From positions 1-9,723 of the forward strand of contig JAGWYI010000114.1 of NCBI GenBank assembly GCA_018969455.1: a stretch of DNA of 9,723 bases, in the 5' to 3' direction. The notes under the pieces were generated by a model. The model saw only the letters and a program-made list of their open reading frames with translations, was not told the origin of the DNA and made no database searches. The first letter of the stretch is position 1; each line of letters begins with the position of its first letter. Source of the stretch: Bacteroidota bacterium. Lineage in GTDB: Bacteria > Bacteroidota > Bacteroidia > Chitinophagales > Saprospiraceae. Both the position numbers and the translations under genes were made by a program. Shown one piece after another: positions 1 through 6,640 of the stretch.

Positions 1-301
1 TGAATAATATAGCGCCTTTGGATTTGAACAGGGTTTGCTTTTCGGCGCTGTCGATCGCATCGCGGATGTCTTTTACCCCGGCATTGATTGCGGATAATTG
101 AAAAAATGGCTTGTTGAGCATTTTCGCAATCAATTGCGCGAGCGTGGTTTTGCCCACGCCTGGCGGTCCCCATAAAATAAAGGACGGAATTTTTCCCGCT
201 TCAATGGATTGCCGCAAAACGGCATTTTCGCCTACCAAATGTTGTTGCCCCACATATTCGGCGAGGGTTTGGGGGCGCATGCGTTCGGCTAAGGGTGTCA
301 T
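1..301 (-). CDS. rarA: RarA/MgsA replication-associated recombination AAA+ ATPase, N-terminal 100 residues (runs off the window edge)
   Basis: Reading the minus strand from the ATG at 301 gives an open frame of 100 codons that continues past base 1. The N-terminus has the family style (PLAERMRPQTLAEYVGQQHL). A Walker A motif GPPGVGKT lies at residues 45-52, and the segment SAINAGVKDIRD at about 70-81 matches the sensor/linker block typical of RarA. The frame is cut at residue 100 (GAILF), just where Walker B should begin. RarA proteins are cytoplasmic ATPases related to clamp-loader subunits that act at stalled replication forks. The full protein is usually about 420-450 aa, so roughly a quarter is visible. 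The ATG lies only 2 bp after the stop of the upstream glycosyltransferase gene, which suggests translational coupling. RuvB and DnaX are less likely because of the N-terminal block. The identification is firm, but nothing can be said about the C-terminal domains. Confidence 0.93.
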   Translation of the reverse strand, partial: MTPLAERMRPQTLAEYVGQQHLVGENAVLRQSIEAGKIPSFILWGPPGVGKTTLAQLIAKMLNKPFFQLSAINAGVKDIRDAIDSAEKQTLFKSKGAILF

Positions 302-303
302 GG

Positions 304-1761
304 TTACTGACTGGTTTGTTTTTTGCGAAACAGCAGCAAGGCGCTGTCGGGCACGCGAAATACGATGTCGTAGTGCTCCTGGAGTTTGGCTATTTCATCG
401 GGATTGTCGGTATAATAAAATTCGGTATGCTCGGGGTAGGCGTGTTGGCCATGCCAGGGCGCGAGTTGCACGTATTTGTCGTAATGCGGGGTGCTCAAAT
501 TGATGTGAAAATCGAAGGAATTGTACGGCAACCAATTGGTATCCAACTGAAAAGGCGTGCTTCGGTTTTCGGCTTTGTACAAATCCTTAAAATAATCGAG
601 GGTTTTAAAGGTGCCTACATCAAACCACCATTCGTAGGAAGAAACCAGGTTGCGGCAATTGTTGAAATTGGCTACGGTGTAAATACTCCAGGGCAGCACC
701 AGCAGCAGGGCAGCATAGGGACGCATTTCGTAAGTCCAGCGGGCCAGGGTGATGATTTGAAGGGCAAACAAAGGGTAAAAGAAAATGGAAGTACGCGCAT
801 CCAAATAAGGGGTTTTAAACAAAAATCCCTGGGTTAAATTGAACAACACTGCGGCGCCACACATACCGGCCAACAAAATGGGGGTGTTGAGCCGCCATTT
901 GTTTTCCCGCCATTTCCAGATGCCCAACAAAAGCGAAACGAGGGTAAACCCAATGTAAATAACACAAAGCCAATCCGTTGTATGTCTGCCAAAATACGCC
1001 TTCCCATGCACCGAGCTCCGCAACAAGGCCGAAAGGGTGTCTTTGTAAAAACTGCTCATCCCCCAAAACTGAAACTGGTCGCTTGCGCGCATGCGCACGA
1101 TGGGCAGATATGCCAGCAGGGCAATGACGATACCTGCCGCCAAAATCGGCGCCAGGCTTCGAATGCGCGCATGGGAGCGGTCTTGCGCAGCGCCCCAAAG
1201 CAGCAAAAACAAAAATGGCACATACCAGTTGAGTACCGTAAAATTGGTTTCAACAGCCAAAGCGCCCAGCCAGGCAGCCGCAACTAAATGTGTATATTTT
1301 TGATTTTCAAAATATTGTACGGCCTGGTAAATGGCAGCCAGCATAATGCCCACTGCCAGGCCGTAGCCTCGGGCCAGGGAAAAGAACTCCAGCACAAAGG
1401 GATTACCCACCAGCATAATGAATGCAAATACCCGCAGCCAGGCATTGGCGCCTTTGCGCGCGAAGGCTGTTGCTGTAAGGATAAATAAAACGCCCCCGCT
1501 CAAAGCCGGTATGCGCACCGTAAAATGGAAAACGCCAAAAAACCAAACCAACAGCTTGATAAACAGGGTATTGATGATGTGGTTGTTGGGTACTGCGTCG
1601 GTCGAATAAAACAGGATGTCGGGAATGCTGCGGGGTACGTGGTTGATGACAGTAGTGACTTCATCCACTGTCATGGGGATCAGGCGAGCCCGCAAGACCA
1701 TGTAAATCAACAGCAGGGAACCCACTGCCCAATAACTCCATTGTTCTATTTTTTGTTGCAT
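304..1761 (-). CDS. GT-C fold membrane glycosyltransferase (GT39/ArnT-like)
   Basis: This is a 485-aa polytopic membrane protein starting at an ATG. About 10-12 hydrophobic segments are visible between residues 12 and 364. The first extracytoplasmic loop carries an acidic pair in MTVDEVTTV (D33, E34), where GT39/PMT/ArnT enzymes place their catalytic Asp. Next come a segment like their second transmembrane helix (IINTLFIKLLVWFFGV, about 63-77), VRIPALSGG at 82-90, a FSLARGYGLA block at 127-136 and a DARTSIFFYPL segment at 321-331, all in positions seen in this superfamily. Residues from about 365 to 485 form a soluble, aromatic-rich tail that should face the periplasm. Such enzymes move a sugar from a polyprenyl-phosphate donor to a lipid or protein; donor and acceptor cannot be read here. 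It starts 27 bp after the receptor stop and ends 2 bp before rarA. The GT-C class is likely; the exact family is inference. Confidence 0.8.
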   Translation of the reverse strand: MQQKIEQWSYWAVGSLLLIYMVLRARLIPMTVDEVTTVINHVPRSIPDILFYSTDAVPNNHIINTLFIKLLVWFFGVFHFTVRIPALSGGVLFILTATAFARKGANAWLRVFAFIMLVGNPFVLEFFSLARGYGLAVGIMLAAIYQAVQYFENQKYTHLVAAAWLGALAVETNFTVLNWYVPFLFLLLWGAAQDRSHARIRSLAPILAAGIVIALLAYLPIVRMRASDQFQFWGMSSFYKDTLSALLRSSVHGKAYFGRHTTDWLCVIYIGFTLVSLLLGIWKWRENKWRLNTPILLAGMCGAAVLFNLTQGFLFKTPYLDARTSIFFYPLFALQIITLARWTYEMRPYAALLLVLPWSIYTVANFNNCRNLVSSYEWWFDVGTFKTLDYFKDLYKAENRSTPFQLDTNWLPYNSFDFHINLSTPHYDKYVQLAPWHGQHAYPEHTEFYYTDNPDEIAKLQEHYDIVFRVPDSALLLFRKKQTSQ

Positions 1762-1788
1762 ACAGATTTAGCGCTTTGAGGCGTAAAA

Positions 1789-3771
1789 CTACTGAACCTG
1801 CCCGGGTTTTGGAGGATTGGATCGATTTTTAATCGTTTTAGGGGGGCGATTGCCCCATTTCGCGCGGATTCCGATGCTTCCGGAGCGCCCGGGCATGGGT
1901 TGGTTTTCCAGGTAGGAATAGGTGCGATTCCAGCAGTTTTCCAGGCGGGCTTCCAGGTCCAACTGTGTATTTTTGAAGGTACACAATCGGGCGCTCAACA
2001 GGAAAGTTCCCACCGAAAAGGCCGGCAAATGGCGGGAATTGTCGGTTTGTACAAATCTTTTGCCCGTAAAGCTATGCACATAAGCGAATTGTGCCTGTTT
2101 TGTGCCCAATCGAATTTGAGCGGAAGCGCTGTTCAAGGGGACATACACCAGTTGTTTGTGGAGGCTGCTTTCTGCGGTGTTATATACGGCCACATTGGTG
2201 GTGTAGCAGCGTTGATATTGCGCTTTTGTTTGAAAATGCCAATTGCGCCATTGCACCTGGTAATCCAGGGCCGATTCCAGTCCGCGGGAAGCCACTTTTT
2301 TCAAATTGCCTGGTCGGAAGATGCCATCGTTTCCCGGTTGCCATAAGATCCAGTCGTCGATGTTGAGGTAAAACGCCGTGTTTTCGAAGCTCCAATGCGG
2401 GCCGTACAGTTTCAGGCTAAGGTCGGTGCTGTAGCCATTTTCGGAGCGAAGATTGCTTTGTCCCCATGCTTTCCAGAATCGGTCGTTGAAGGTGGGTAAG
2501 TTGAAATTGCGCGACCCGTGAAATGTGATTTGGGCATATTGGCATGGTGCGTAAACCCCGCCCAAAGACCAGGTAAAAGGCGTTTTTTGTCCTTTTGCCC
2601 ATTCTTTTCGCGCCATTCCGCTTATTTTCAAGCGATTACTTTGCCATTCTCCGCCCCAATAGAGCGCCGTTCGGTTTTGATGGTACCACAAAAGCGTGTC
2701 GGCGTATCCGTCGGATTGTGCCCATTGGCGGGTGTTGTTTGCGCCCAATTGCAGGGTAAAACGGGGCCCGATATGGCGTAAGAAGCGGGTATTTGCGACC
2801 AAAGTACGGGCATGACTGGAGTCGGTATCGCCGGAAAGATGAAATGCGATCCATTCATCCAGGTATCCAATCCGGGTTTGCAGCACACCTTTTCTGGAGG
2901 GAATGAATTGCCATTCGAGCGAGCTGCGCAGGTCGCGGTCTTTCTGCCAGCTGGTTTTGGGGGAGGATGTGATGGGTTGGGGGATTTCTCTGGAAGCGCG
3001 GGTATACCAGCCGGAAAAACGTATTTGGTTGTATTTATTGGGTTTAAACTGTAAGAATTCTTGAATGTCAAATTTTTCCAGCCCATTGTTTTGTTGTCGT
3101 TGTGGTGGCCGGCCTGGCAGGGTATAGTTGGTAAAGGGGAAATTGTTTTCTGCGCGTTGAAAAAAGGCCTGTGAATTGCTTTGCCAGGCGCCATGGCTGA
3201 AGCCGAGGGTTGATTGGGCGCTCAGATTGCCAAAACTGCCGCGTGAAAGGCCCATTTGGCCCGAAAATCCGGGATTTTGTTGCCAATTGTGGTTGAGGAG
3301 AAGGGCCCCACCCATGGCGCTGCTACCCAGGGCGGCACTTTGTCCGCCTTGATAGAGGGCCAGTGCATCATCGGGCCAAAGCGGCAGCAGGGAAACATCG
3401 GCGGTGCCGTTCATGGGGCTCAGTAGGGGCAGCCCGTTCCAGTATACCGGGCTACGTGCGGCGCCGGCGCCGCGTATGGAAATGCTGGCCAGGGCGCCAG
3501 GGGCAGTAATGCGCAAGGCGAGCGGACTTTCCCAGCGCAGGCGGTCGGCCAGGGTAAGGGTATTGATCGTGGGCAAAGAGTCGGATTTCCAGCGTTTAAA
3601 TCCGGTTTGTTCCATTCGGAAGGCCTGTACAGTAAGCAGGGGGAGGGTATGCAGCGTGTCTTGTGCAGGCAGGCGCGGGAGAGCGCACAAAAGAGCGCAA
3701 AGAAAAAGCGCGCACGATGCCGGCAGTACCCAAGGGGACTGACAGTTTGGTGGGCAGGCGTATTTAATCAC
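1789..3771 (-). CDS. TonB-dependent outer-membrane receptor, BtuB/CirA-like, 660 aa (GTG start)
   Basis: The product should be an outer-membrane barrel importing a substrate with TonB energy. I chose the GTG at 3771. It is followed by a signal peptide with a hydrophobic stretch at about 14-31 (VLPASCALFLCALLCAL) and likely processing near LPAQ/DTL (35-40). Upstream starts in this frame lie inside the preceding gene and would bury the signal peptide. The plug domain spans roughly residues 65-165 and includes ISIRGAGAARSPVYWNGLPL and a late GSSAMGGALLLN segment. The rest is amphipathic strand with many W, Y and N residues, as in 22-strand barrels. There is no STN or carboxypeptidase-like domain, so it differs from the second receptor in the window. 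The last recognisable strand (SGSIGIRAKW) is followed by a 21-residue basic, Pro-rich tail, which is unusual. The GTG start overlaps the upstream stop by 8 bp. The substrate (cobalamin, siderophore or other) cannot be assigned. Confidence 0.88.
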   Translation of the reverse strand: MIKYACPPNCQSPWVLPASCALFLCALLCALPRLPAQDTLHTLPLLTVQAFRMEQTGFKRWKSDSLPTINTLTLADRLRWESPLALRITAPGALASISIRGAGAARSPVYWNGLPLLSPMNGTADVSLLPLWPDDALALYQGGQSAALGSSAMGGALLLNHNWQQNPGFSGQMGLSRGSFGNLSAQSTLGFSHGAWQSNSQAFFQRAENNFPFTNYTLPGRPPQRQQNNGLEKFDIQEFLQFKPNKYNQIRFSGWYTRASREIPQPITSSPKTSWQKDRDLRSSLEWQFIPSRKGVLQTRIGYLDEWIAFHLSGDTDSSHARTLVANTRFLRHIGPRFTLQLGANNTRQWAQSDGYADTLLWYHQNRTALYWGGEWQSNRLKISGMARKEWAKGQKTPFTWSLGGVYAPCQYAQITFHGSRNFNLPTFNDRFWKAWGQSNLRSENGYSTDLSLKLYGPHWSFENTAFYLNIDDWILWQPGNDGIFRPGNLKKVASRGLESALDYQVQWRNWHFQTKAQYQRCYTTNVAVYNTAESSLHKQLVYVPLNSASAQIRLGTKQAQFAYVHSFTGKRFVQTDNSRHLPAFSVGTFLLSARLCTFKNTQLDLEARLENCWNRTYSYLENQPMPGRSGSIGIRAKWGNRPPKTIKNRSNPPKPGQVQ

Positions 3772-4324
3772 CTTTGGGCCCGATTTGGCAAATTTCTTCG
3801 TAATCTGGGCGATCGTAAGGGAAACGGTGGATGAAGGAATTGCGCACTTCGCCCTGATGCAAAACAAATACTCCGGGCATTTGAAATCCATCACCCAGTT
3901 CTTCGCTGTGGTAGGTTGTCCCATGGCCCTCCACGATGGCGGCCTGAAAGCCACGGATCCAGTTCATCAGGCCAAACAATTGCGCGGGTGTGCCGCGCCC
4001 CAGTCCAAATTTGCGGTAAAACTGCTTTTCCGGATCTGAAATATGATCAATTGGCATCAGTTTGTACCGCTTGAAAAATTTCTCTGCGAGCTCTTTATCG
4101 GGCGACATGTGTACGAATACGATACGAAAGCCCTGAGATTCCAGCTTTTTTTTGCGTTGTGCAATATCACTGATGGCTTCCCGGCAAAAGGAACAGCCAA
4201 AAAAACGCAGGAATACCAATAAAACAGGCTGGTCTTCAGCGAGCTGTGCCAGGGTTTCTCCTGAATTCATCGTAACCATCTCATCCCAGAATGAACGATG
4301 CGCAGGGGGATGCGTTTCAAGCAT
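3764..4324 (-). CDS. Peroxiredoxin-like (AhpC/TSA-related, SelL/PRXL2 type) thioredoxin-fold protein
   Basis: This is a 186-aa cytoplasmic-looking protein without a signal peptide. The thioredoxin fold is shown by VLLVFLRFFGCSFCREA, with the redox pair C44-x-x-C47 at the start of the first helix. A following strand and helix (FRIVFVHMSPDKELAEKFF) and a probable cis-Pro block QMPGVFVLHQGEV (P150) complete it. The RFFGCSFCRE signature resembles the peroxiredoxin-like AhpC/TSA_2 and SelL/PRXL2 groups more than classical 2-Cys peroxiredoxins, so it probably reduces peroxides or acts as a thiol-disulfide oxidoreductase. I start it at the ATG at 4324. The frame stays open upstream to 4372, but that part runs through an inverted repeat, offers only GTG and does not look like the family. 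Its final codons overlap the GTG start of the downstream receptor gene by 8 bp, which indicates co-expression. The family-level call is good; the substrate is unknown. Confidence 0.85.
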   Translation of the reverse strand: MLETHPPAHRSFWDEMVTMNSGETLAQLAEDQPVLLVFLRFFGCSFCREAISDIAQRKKKLESQGFRIVFVHMSPDKELAEKFFKRYKLMPIDHISDPEKQFYRKFGLGRGTPAQLFGLMNWIRGFQAAIVEGHGTTYHSEELGDGFQMPGVFVLHQGEVRNSFIHRFPYDRPDYEEICQIGPKGD

Positions 4325-4342
4325 GGTTAAAATTTTGACAAT

Positions 4343-4377
4343 ATGCGGTGGGCAGGGTTTAGTGCCGCCCACCGCAT
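4343..4377. repeat. Perfect 11-bp inverted repeat before the peroxiredoxin-like gene
   Basis: ATGCGGTGGGC (4343-4353) and GCCCACCGCAT (4367-4377) match perfectly around a 13-nt loop. The structure is GC-rich and ends 18 bp before the peroxiredoxin-like ATG. On the minus strand it is followed by ATTGTCAAAATTTTAACC, so the U-rich part comes about ten bases late for a standard terminator. It may be the mdh terminator, a leader hairpin of the downstream operon, or a protein-binding site. I found no clear TAnnTTTG promoter box in this gap. Confidence 0.6.
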
Positions 4378-4397
4378 GATGACACGGGTATTAACAC

Positions 4398-4434
4398 GCG
4401 CAGACGAAACCGCAATTTCAGGGAATGTCTGCGC
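4398..4434. terminator. Stem-loop right after mdh, T tract on the plus-strand side
   Basis: GCGCAGAC (4398-4405) and GTCTGCGC (4427-4434) form a perfect 8-bp stem, with an inner GAAA/TTTC pairing in the 21-nt loop. The stem begins 6 bp beyond the mdh stop. The T-rich run (TTTTATTT) follows the stem on the plus strand; on the minus strand the stem is preceded by A's and followed by GTGTTAATAC. By textbook form it therefore stops plus-strand (antisense) transcripts better than mdh itself, though it could protect the mdh 3' end. Confidence 0.4.
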
Positions 4435-4440
4435 TTTTAT

Positions 4441-5376
4441 TTAAATCAAATTCATGGTATCCAGAACATCTACGATTTCTTTCACGGCATTAGCCGACTG
4501 ATGTAACAGCGATTTCTCGTCTTCGTTCAAATTCAGTTCAATAATTTGGGCAATTCCTTCCCGACCCAATTTGACAGGTGCGCCAACAAAAATATCGTTT
4601 ACGCCGTATTGGCCGGTAAGGCGAACACAGGCAGGCACAATGCGTTTGTCGTTTTTAAAGATGGAAATGGCCATTTGTGCAGCTGCAGCGCCCGGTGCAT
4701 ACCAGGCAGAGGTACCCATGAGGTTCACCAGTTCGCCGCCGCCAAATTTGGTACGTTCGATGATGGCGGTCAAAGTTGCTTCATCCATCATTTCAGAAAC
4801 CGGAATGCCGCTCACGGTGGTAAAACGGGGCAGTGGCACCATGGTATCCCCATGACCGCCCATCAGCATTGCCTGAATGTCTTTTGGGTTAACATCGAGT
4901 GCTTCGGCCAAAAAGGCGCGGTAGCGCGCGGTGTCCAGTACGCCCGCCATGCCCAATACCCGGTTTTCGGGCAACCCGGATGCTTTCCAGCAGGCATAGG
5001 TCATCACATCCAGGGGGTTAGATACCACAATGATGATGGGGTTGGGGGAGTATTGCAAAATGCTTTTGGTTACCGAAACCACAATTTTGGCATTGGTAGA
5101 AATCAAATCGTCGCGGCTCATGCCCGGTTTGCGCGGGATGCCTGCAGTGATTACCACAATGTCGGAATTGGCGGTGAGGGCATAATCGTCGCCGCCGGTA
5201 AGCCGGGTGCCATAATGGTCTACCGGCGCTTGCTGCCAGGTGTCGAGGGCTTTACCCTTGGCCATATTGGCTTGAATATCAATCAAAACGACTTCATTGA
5301 AAATGTCTGCATGTGCGAGTACGTTTGCACAGGTGGCGCCCACATTGCCGGCGCCTACGACCGTAATTTTGCTCAT
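4441..5376 (-). CDS. mdh: Malate dehydrogenase (NAD-dependent, LDH-like class)
   Basis: This 311-aa cytoplasmic enzyme interconverts malate and oxaloacetate with NAD in the TCA cycle. The Rossmann fingerprint GAGNVGA is at residues 8-14, and D33 at the end of the second strand fits NAD rather than NADP. Substrate-binding arginines sit in GIPRKPGMSRDD (R82, R88) and in LDTARYR (R151). N120 lies in VSNPLD. The catalytic pair is D148 and H175 (GGHGDTMVP). Arg at position 82, rather than the Gln of lactate dehydrogenases, supports malate specificity. The length is normal for the roughly 310-aa prokaryotic LDH-like MDH class. A Bacteroidota-type promoter lies just upstream, with a predicted leader of about 25-30 nt, and inverted repeats follow the gene, so it is probably its own transcription unit. 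A long open frame on the opposite strand is only its shadow. Confidence 0.97.
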   Translation of the reverse strand: MSKITVVGAGNVGATCANVLAHADIFNEVVLIDIQANMAKGKALDTWQQAPVDHYGTRLTGGDDYALTANSDIVVITAGIPRKPGMSRDDLISTNAKIVVSVTKSILQYSPNPIIIVVSNPLDVMTYACWKASGLPENRVLGMAGVLDTARYRAFLAEALDVNPKDIQAMLMGGHGDTMVPLPRFTTVSGIPVSEMMDEATLTAIIERTKFGGGELVNLMGTSAWYAPGAAAAQMAISIFKNDKRIVPACVRLTGQYGVNDIFVGAPVKLGREGIAQIIELNLNEDEKSLLHQSANAVKEIVDVLDTMNLI

Positions 5377-5408
5377 TCGTTAAGGCTTTGAAAATGTTTA
5401 AATGTTTG

Positions 5409-5438
5409 CAAAAGTAGATAATTTTCTGCGGCTGCCAA
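5409..5438 (-). promoter_or_regulatory. Bacteroidota-type promoter for mdh
   Basis: On the minus strand a perfect TAnnTTTG box (TACTTTTG, 5416 to 5409) is preceded, after an 18-bp spacer, by TTGG (5438 to 5435), a match to the TTG/TTTG element of the primary sigma factor in Bacteroidota. Transcription would start near 5400-5404, leaving a leader of about 25-30 nt before the mdh ATG at 5376. The location and spacing fit well; no start site has been measured. Confidence 0.6.
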
Positions 5439-5463
5439 CGCCTTCACAACTGTATCCGGTTTA

Positions 5464-5484
5464 CCGATCGCTTTTTACAATCGG
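5464..5484. repeat. Small inverted repeat after the DUF4249 gene
   Basis: CCGAT (5464-5468) and ATCGG (5480-5484) form a 5-bp stem with an 11-nt loop in the 145-bp gap between the DUF4249 stop and mdh. It is too short and lacks a good T tract on the minus strand, so it is a poor terminator candidate. Confidence 0.25.
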
Positions 5485-5521
5485 AAACATGCAATTTGGA
5501 GTAATTCTAAATAATTGGATT

Positions 5522-6463
5522 TTATTTTGCCAATTCTACCGTGTAAAATTTGCTTGAAAACCCGCTAAAATTGCCATATCCGCCCTCCACATTATCGTAT
5601 ACGGCATCGGGTTCGCTCAAGGGTATGCTGCTACCCTGGCGGGCAATGGACAGGTGGTATCGGTAAAAAGCTTCTGAAAGGGTGCGCCATTCAATAAATA
5701 ATTGGCGAGGCCGTTCCGATTGCGGGTTAAAATCAATGCGTACGATCAAACTAAGGGTCGTACGGTCTTCGTTCCAAAAATTTTCATTGATGAGTACGGC
5801 TGGTTCGGCGATGTTGTACAAGAGCGACAAGGTGCGTCCGTCGGCCAGAAAGTAGGTAGAATCCGATGTACTGGTAAACAGCAGTTCGGCGGGTGTTTCG
5901 CCAAAGTCGTACACGCCAATTTCATGCGACAGTTTAAATGCGAAAAATCGATGGGTACCGGGCAGGTTTCGCACCTGCAATTTCAGTGGAATGCGCAATT
6001 CATACCGGCTTTCATTGTATTTGATGGTATCGATTTCTTTGGCCGACAAACTGATGGGTTCCAATGCGAGGGGAGCGGGTGCTTCACTGGAACTTTGAAT
6101 GGTTGGGTAATTGGGTACCCGCACTACCATGGAATAACGCTGGCCTGGAATGGCGGTATCCCGGCTTTCCCAGTACAAATCGCCCTGAGGGGTAAATGCT
6201 CGGTATAGCTTATCGATAAACAAGCCATTTTTGGAAATCGAGACATCGGCAGTTTCAAAAATCTCGGGTTTGGCATTGCTGTATACGGCCAAACTGCTTG
6301 AAAGGTTCACCCGAAAGGGTTCTGTTGGATTGAAATGGCAGATGGCAACAAGTTTGGGCGACTCATCGGGCAAATTCAAGGTAATTTCCCGGGCGCACCC
6401 GCTTGCAAGCAGGGCAATAAGCAGGAAAAAAACGCATTTAACAGATCGGATGCCACAGCGCAT
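5522..6463 (-). CDS. DUF4249-family outer-membrane-associated lipoprotein
   Basis: This 313-aa protein has a lipoprotein signal. Basic residues (R2, R6, K9) precede a hydrophobic core VFFLLIALLA, and the lipobox ends at C23 (LLASGC). The mature part is mostly beta and opens with AREITLNLPDESPKLVAICHF, the typical DUF4249 beginning, in which a short acidic strand leads into an immunoglobulin-like first domain. The later part includes aromatic strands (FFAFKLSHEIG, RQLFIEWRTLSEAFYRYH) as in the family. DUF4249 genes normally sit beside STN-containing TonB receptors in Bacteroidota and are presumed to be surface or periplasmic partners in uptake; no biochemical role is established. I use the ATG at 6463; a TTG two codons upstream is the alternative. 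The gene follows the receptor by about 290 bp, longer than usual for this pair, and the gap contains a repeat array that could carry its own regulation. Confidence 0.85.
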   Translation of the reverse strand: MRCGIRSVKCVFFLLIALLASGCAREITLNLPDESPKLVAICHFNPTEPFRVNLSSSLAVYSNAKPEIFETADVSISKNGLFIDKLYRAFTPQGDLYWESRDTAIPGQRYSMVVRVPNYPTIQSSSEAPAPLALEPISLSAKEIDTIKYNESRYELRIPLKLQVRNLPGTHRFFAFKLSHEIGVYDFGETPAELLFTSTSDSTYFLADGRTLSLLYNIAEPAVLINENFWNEDRTTLSLIVRIDFNPQSERPRQLFIEWRTLSEAFYRYHLSIARQGSSIPLSEPDAVYDNVEGGYGNFSGFSSKFYTVELAK

Positions 6464-6519
6464 GGGCAATGTACTTGAAAGTTTGATGTTGATTGGATTA
6501 CCTGCTGAATGAAATTATA

Positions 6520-6582
6520 CCAGGATTCGCCGGATTTTGTGGATAAATCAGGATGGATTTCGCTGATTTATACTGATTTATA
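6520..6582. repeat. Degenerate array with a period near 10 bp (GGATT/GATTTA units)
   Basis: On the plus strand, GGAT-type units begin at 6523, 6532, 6541, 6551 and 6555, and GATTTA units at 6565 and 6575, giving steps of mostly 9-10 bp. Read on the minus strand the units are AAATCAG, AAATCC and AATCC. I recall similar arrays of AATCC/AATCAG words between genes in several Bacteroidota and other bacterial genomes, so this may be a copy of a dispersed intergenic repeat. That link is from memory, not from a search. Confidence 0.55.
6563..6582. repeat. Perfect tandem 10-bp repeat with an upstream inverted copy
   Basis: The ten-base unit CTGATTTATA occurs twice in direct succession (6563-6572 and 6573-6582). 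A 9-bp inverted copy, ATAAATCAG, lies at 6543-6551, so either direct copy can form a hairpin with it (11-nt loop to the nearer, 21-nt to the farther). The whole sits in the gap between the STN receptor and the DUF4249 gene. It could be a multi-site operator, an alternative RNA hairpin or part of a dispersed intergenic repeat; the sequence alone does not decide. Confidence 0.75.
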
Positions 6583-6605
6583 AAGATCGTTATGCACAAA
6601 ATCTG

Positions 6606-6625
6606 GCGGTGTAAAGCACAACCGC
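6606..6625 (-). terminator. Weak terminator-like hairpin downstream of the STN receptor
   Basis: On the minus strand GCGGT(T)GT pairs with ACACCGC across a 5-nt loop (GCTTT), a 7-bp stem with one bulged T. After four bases a short ATTTTG tract follows. It lies about 130 bp after the receptor stop and before the DUF4249 gene. The U tract is short, so it could be a weak or partial terminator or just a stable 3' hairpin. If active, it would lower expression of the lipoprotein relative to the receptor. Confidence 0.3.
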
Positions 6626-6640
6626 TTTGCCTGCCTGGCT

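Noticed and set aside
295..837. A 180-codon plus-strand frame opposite the glycosyltransferase
   Set aside because: It is the complement of the glycosyltransferase 3' half, which has clear membrane segments and family motifs; the plus product has no recognisable domain.
2628..3194. A 188-codon minus-strand frame inside the first receptor gene
   Set aside because: It lies in another frame of the receptor barrel region, is Pro-rich without a fold, and the receptor frame is clearly the coding one.
3772..3954. An N-terminal extension of the first receptor to the GTG at 3954
   Set aside because: It would lie entirely inside the peroxiredoxin-like gene, lacks a signal peptide at its start and would bury the real one. 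The GTG at 3771 fits better.
4325..4372. A 16-residue extension of the peroxiredoxin-like protein (GTG at 4372)
   Set aside because: It would translate through an 11-bp perfect inverted repeat and does not resemble the family N-terminus. The ATG at 4324 is preferred.
4546..5391. A 281-codon open frame on the plus strand opposite mdh
   Set aside because: It covers mdh almost exactly, and mdh has every catalytic motif. The plus-strand product is Gly/His/Asn-rich with no recognisable fold, as expected from the complement of a well-coded gene.
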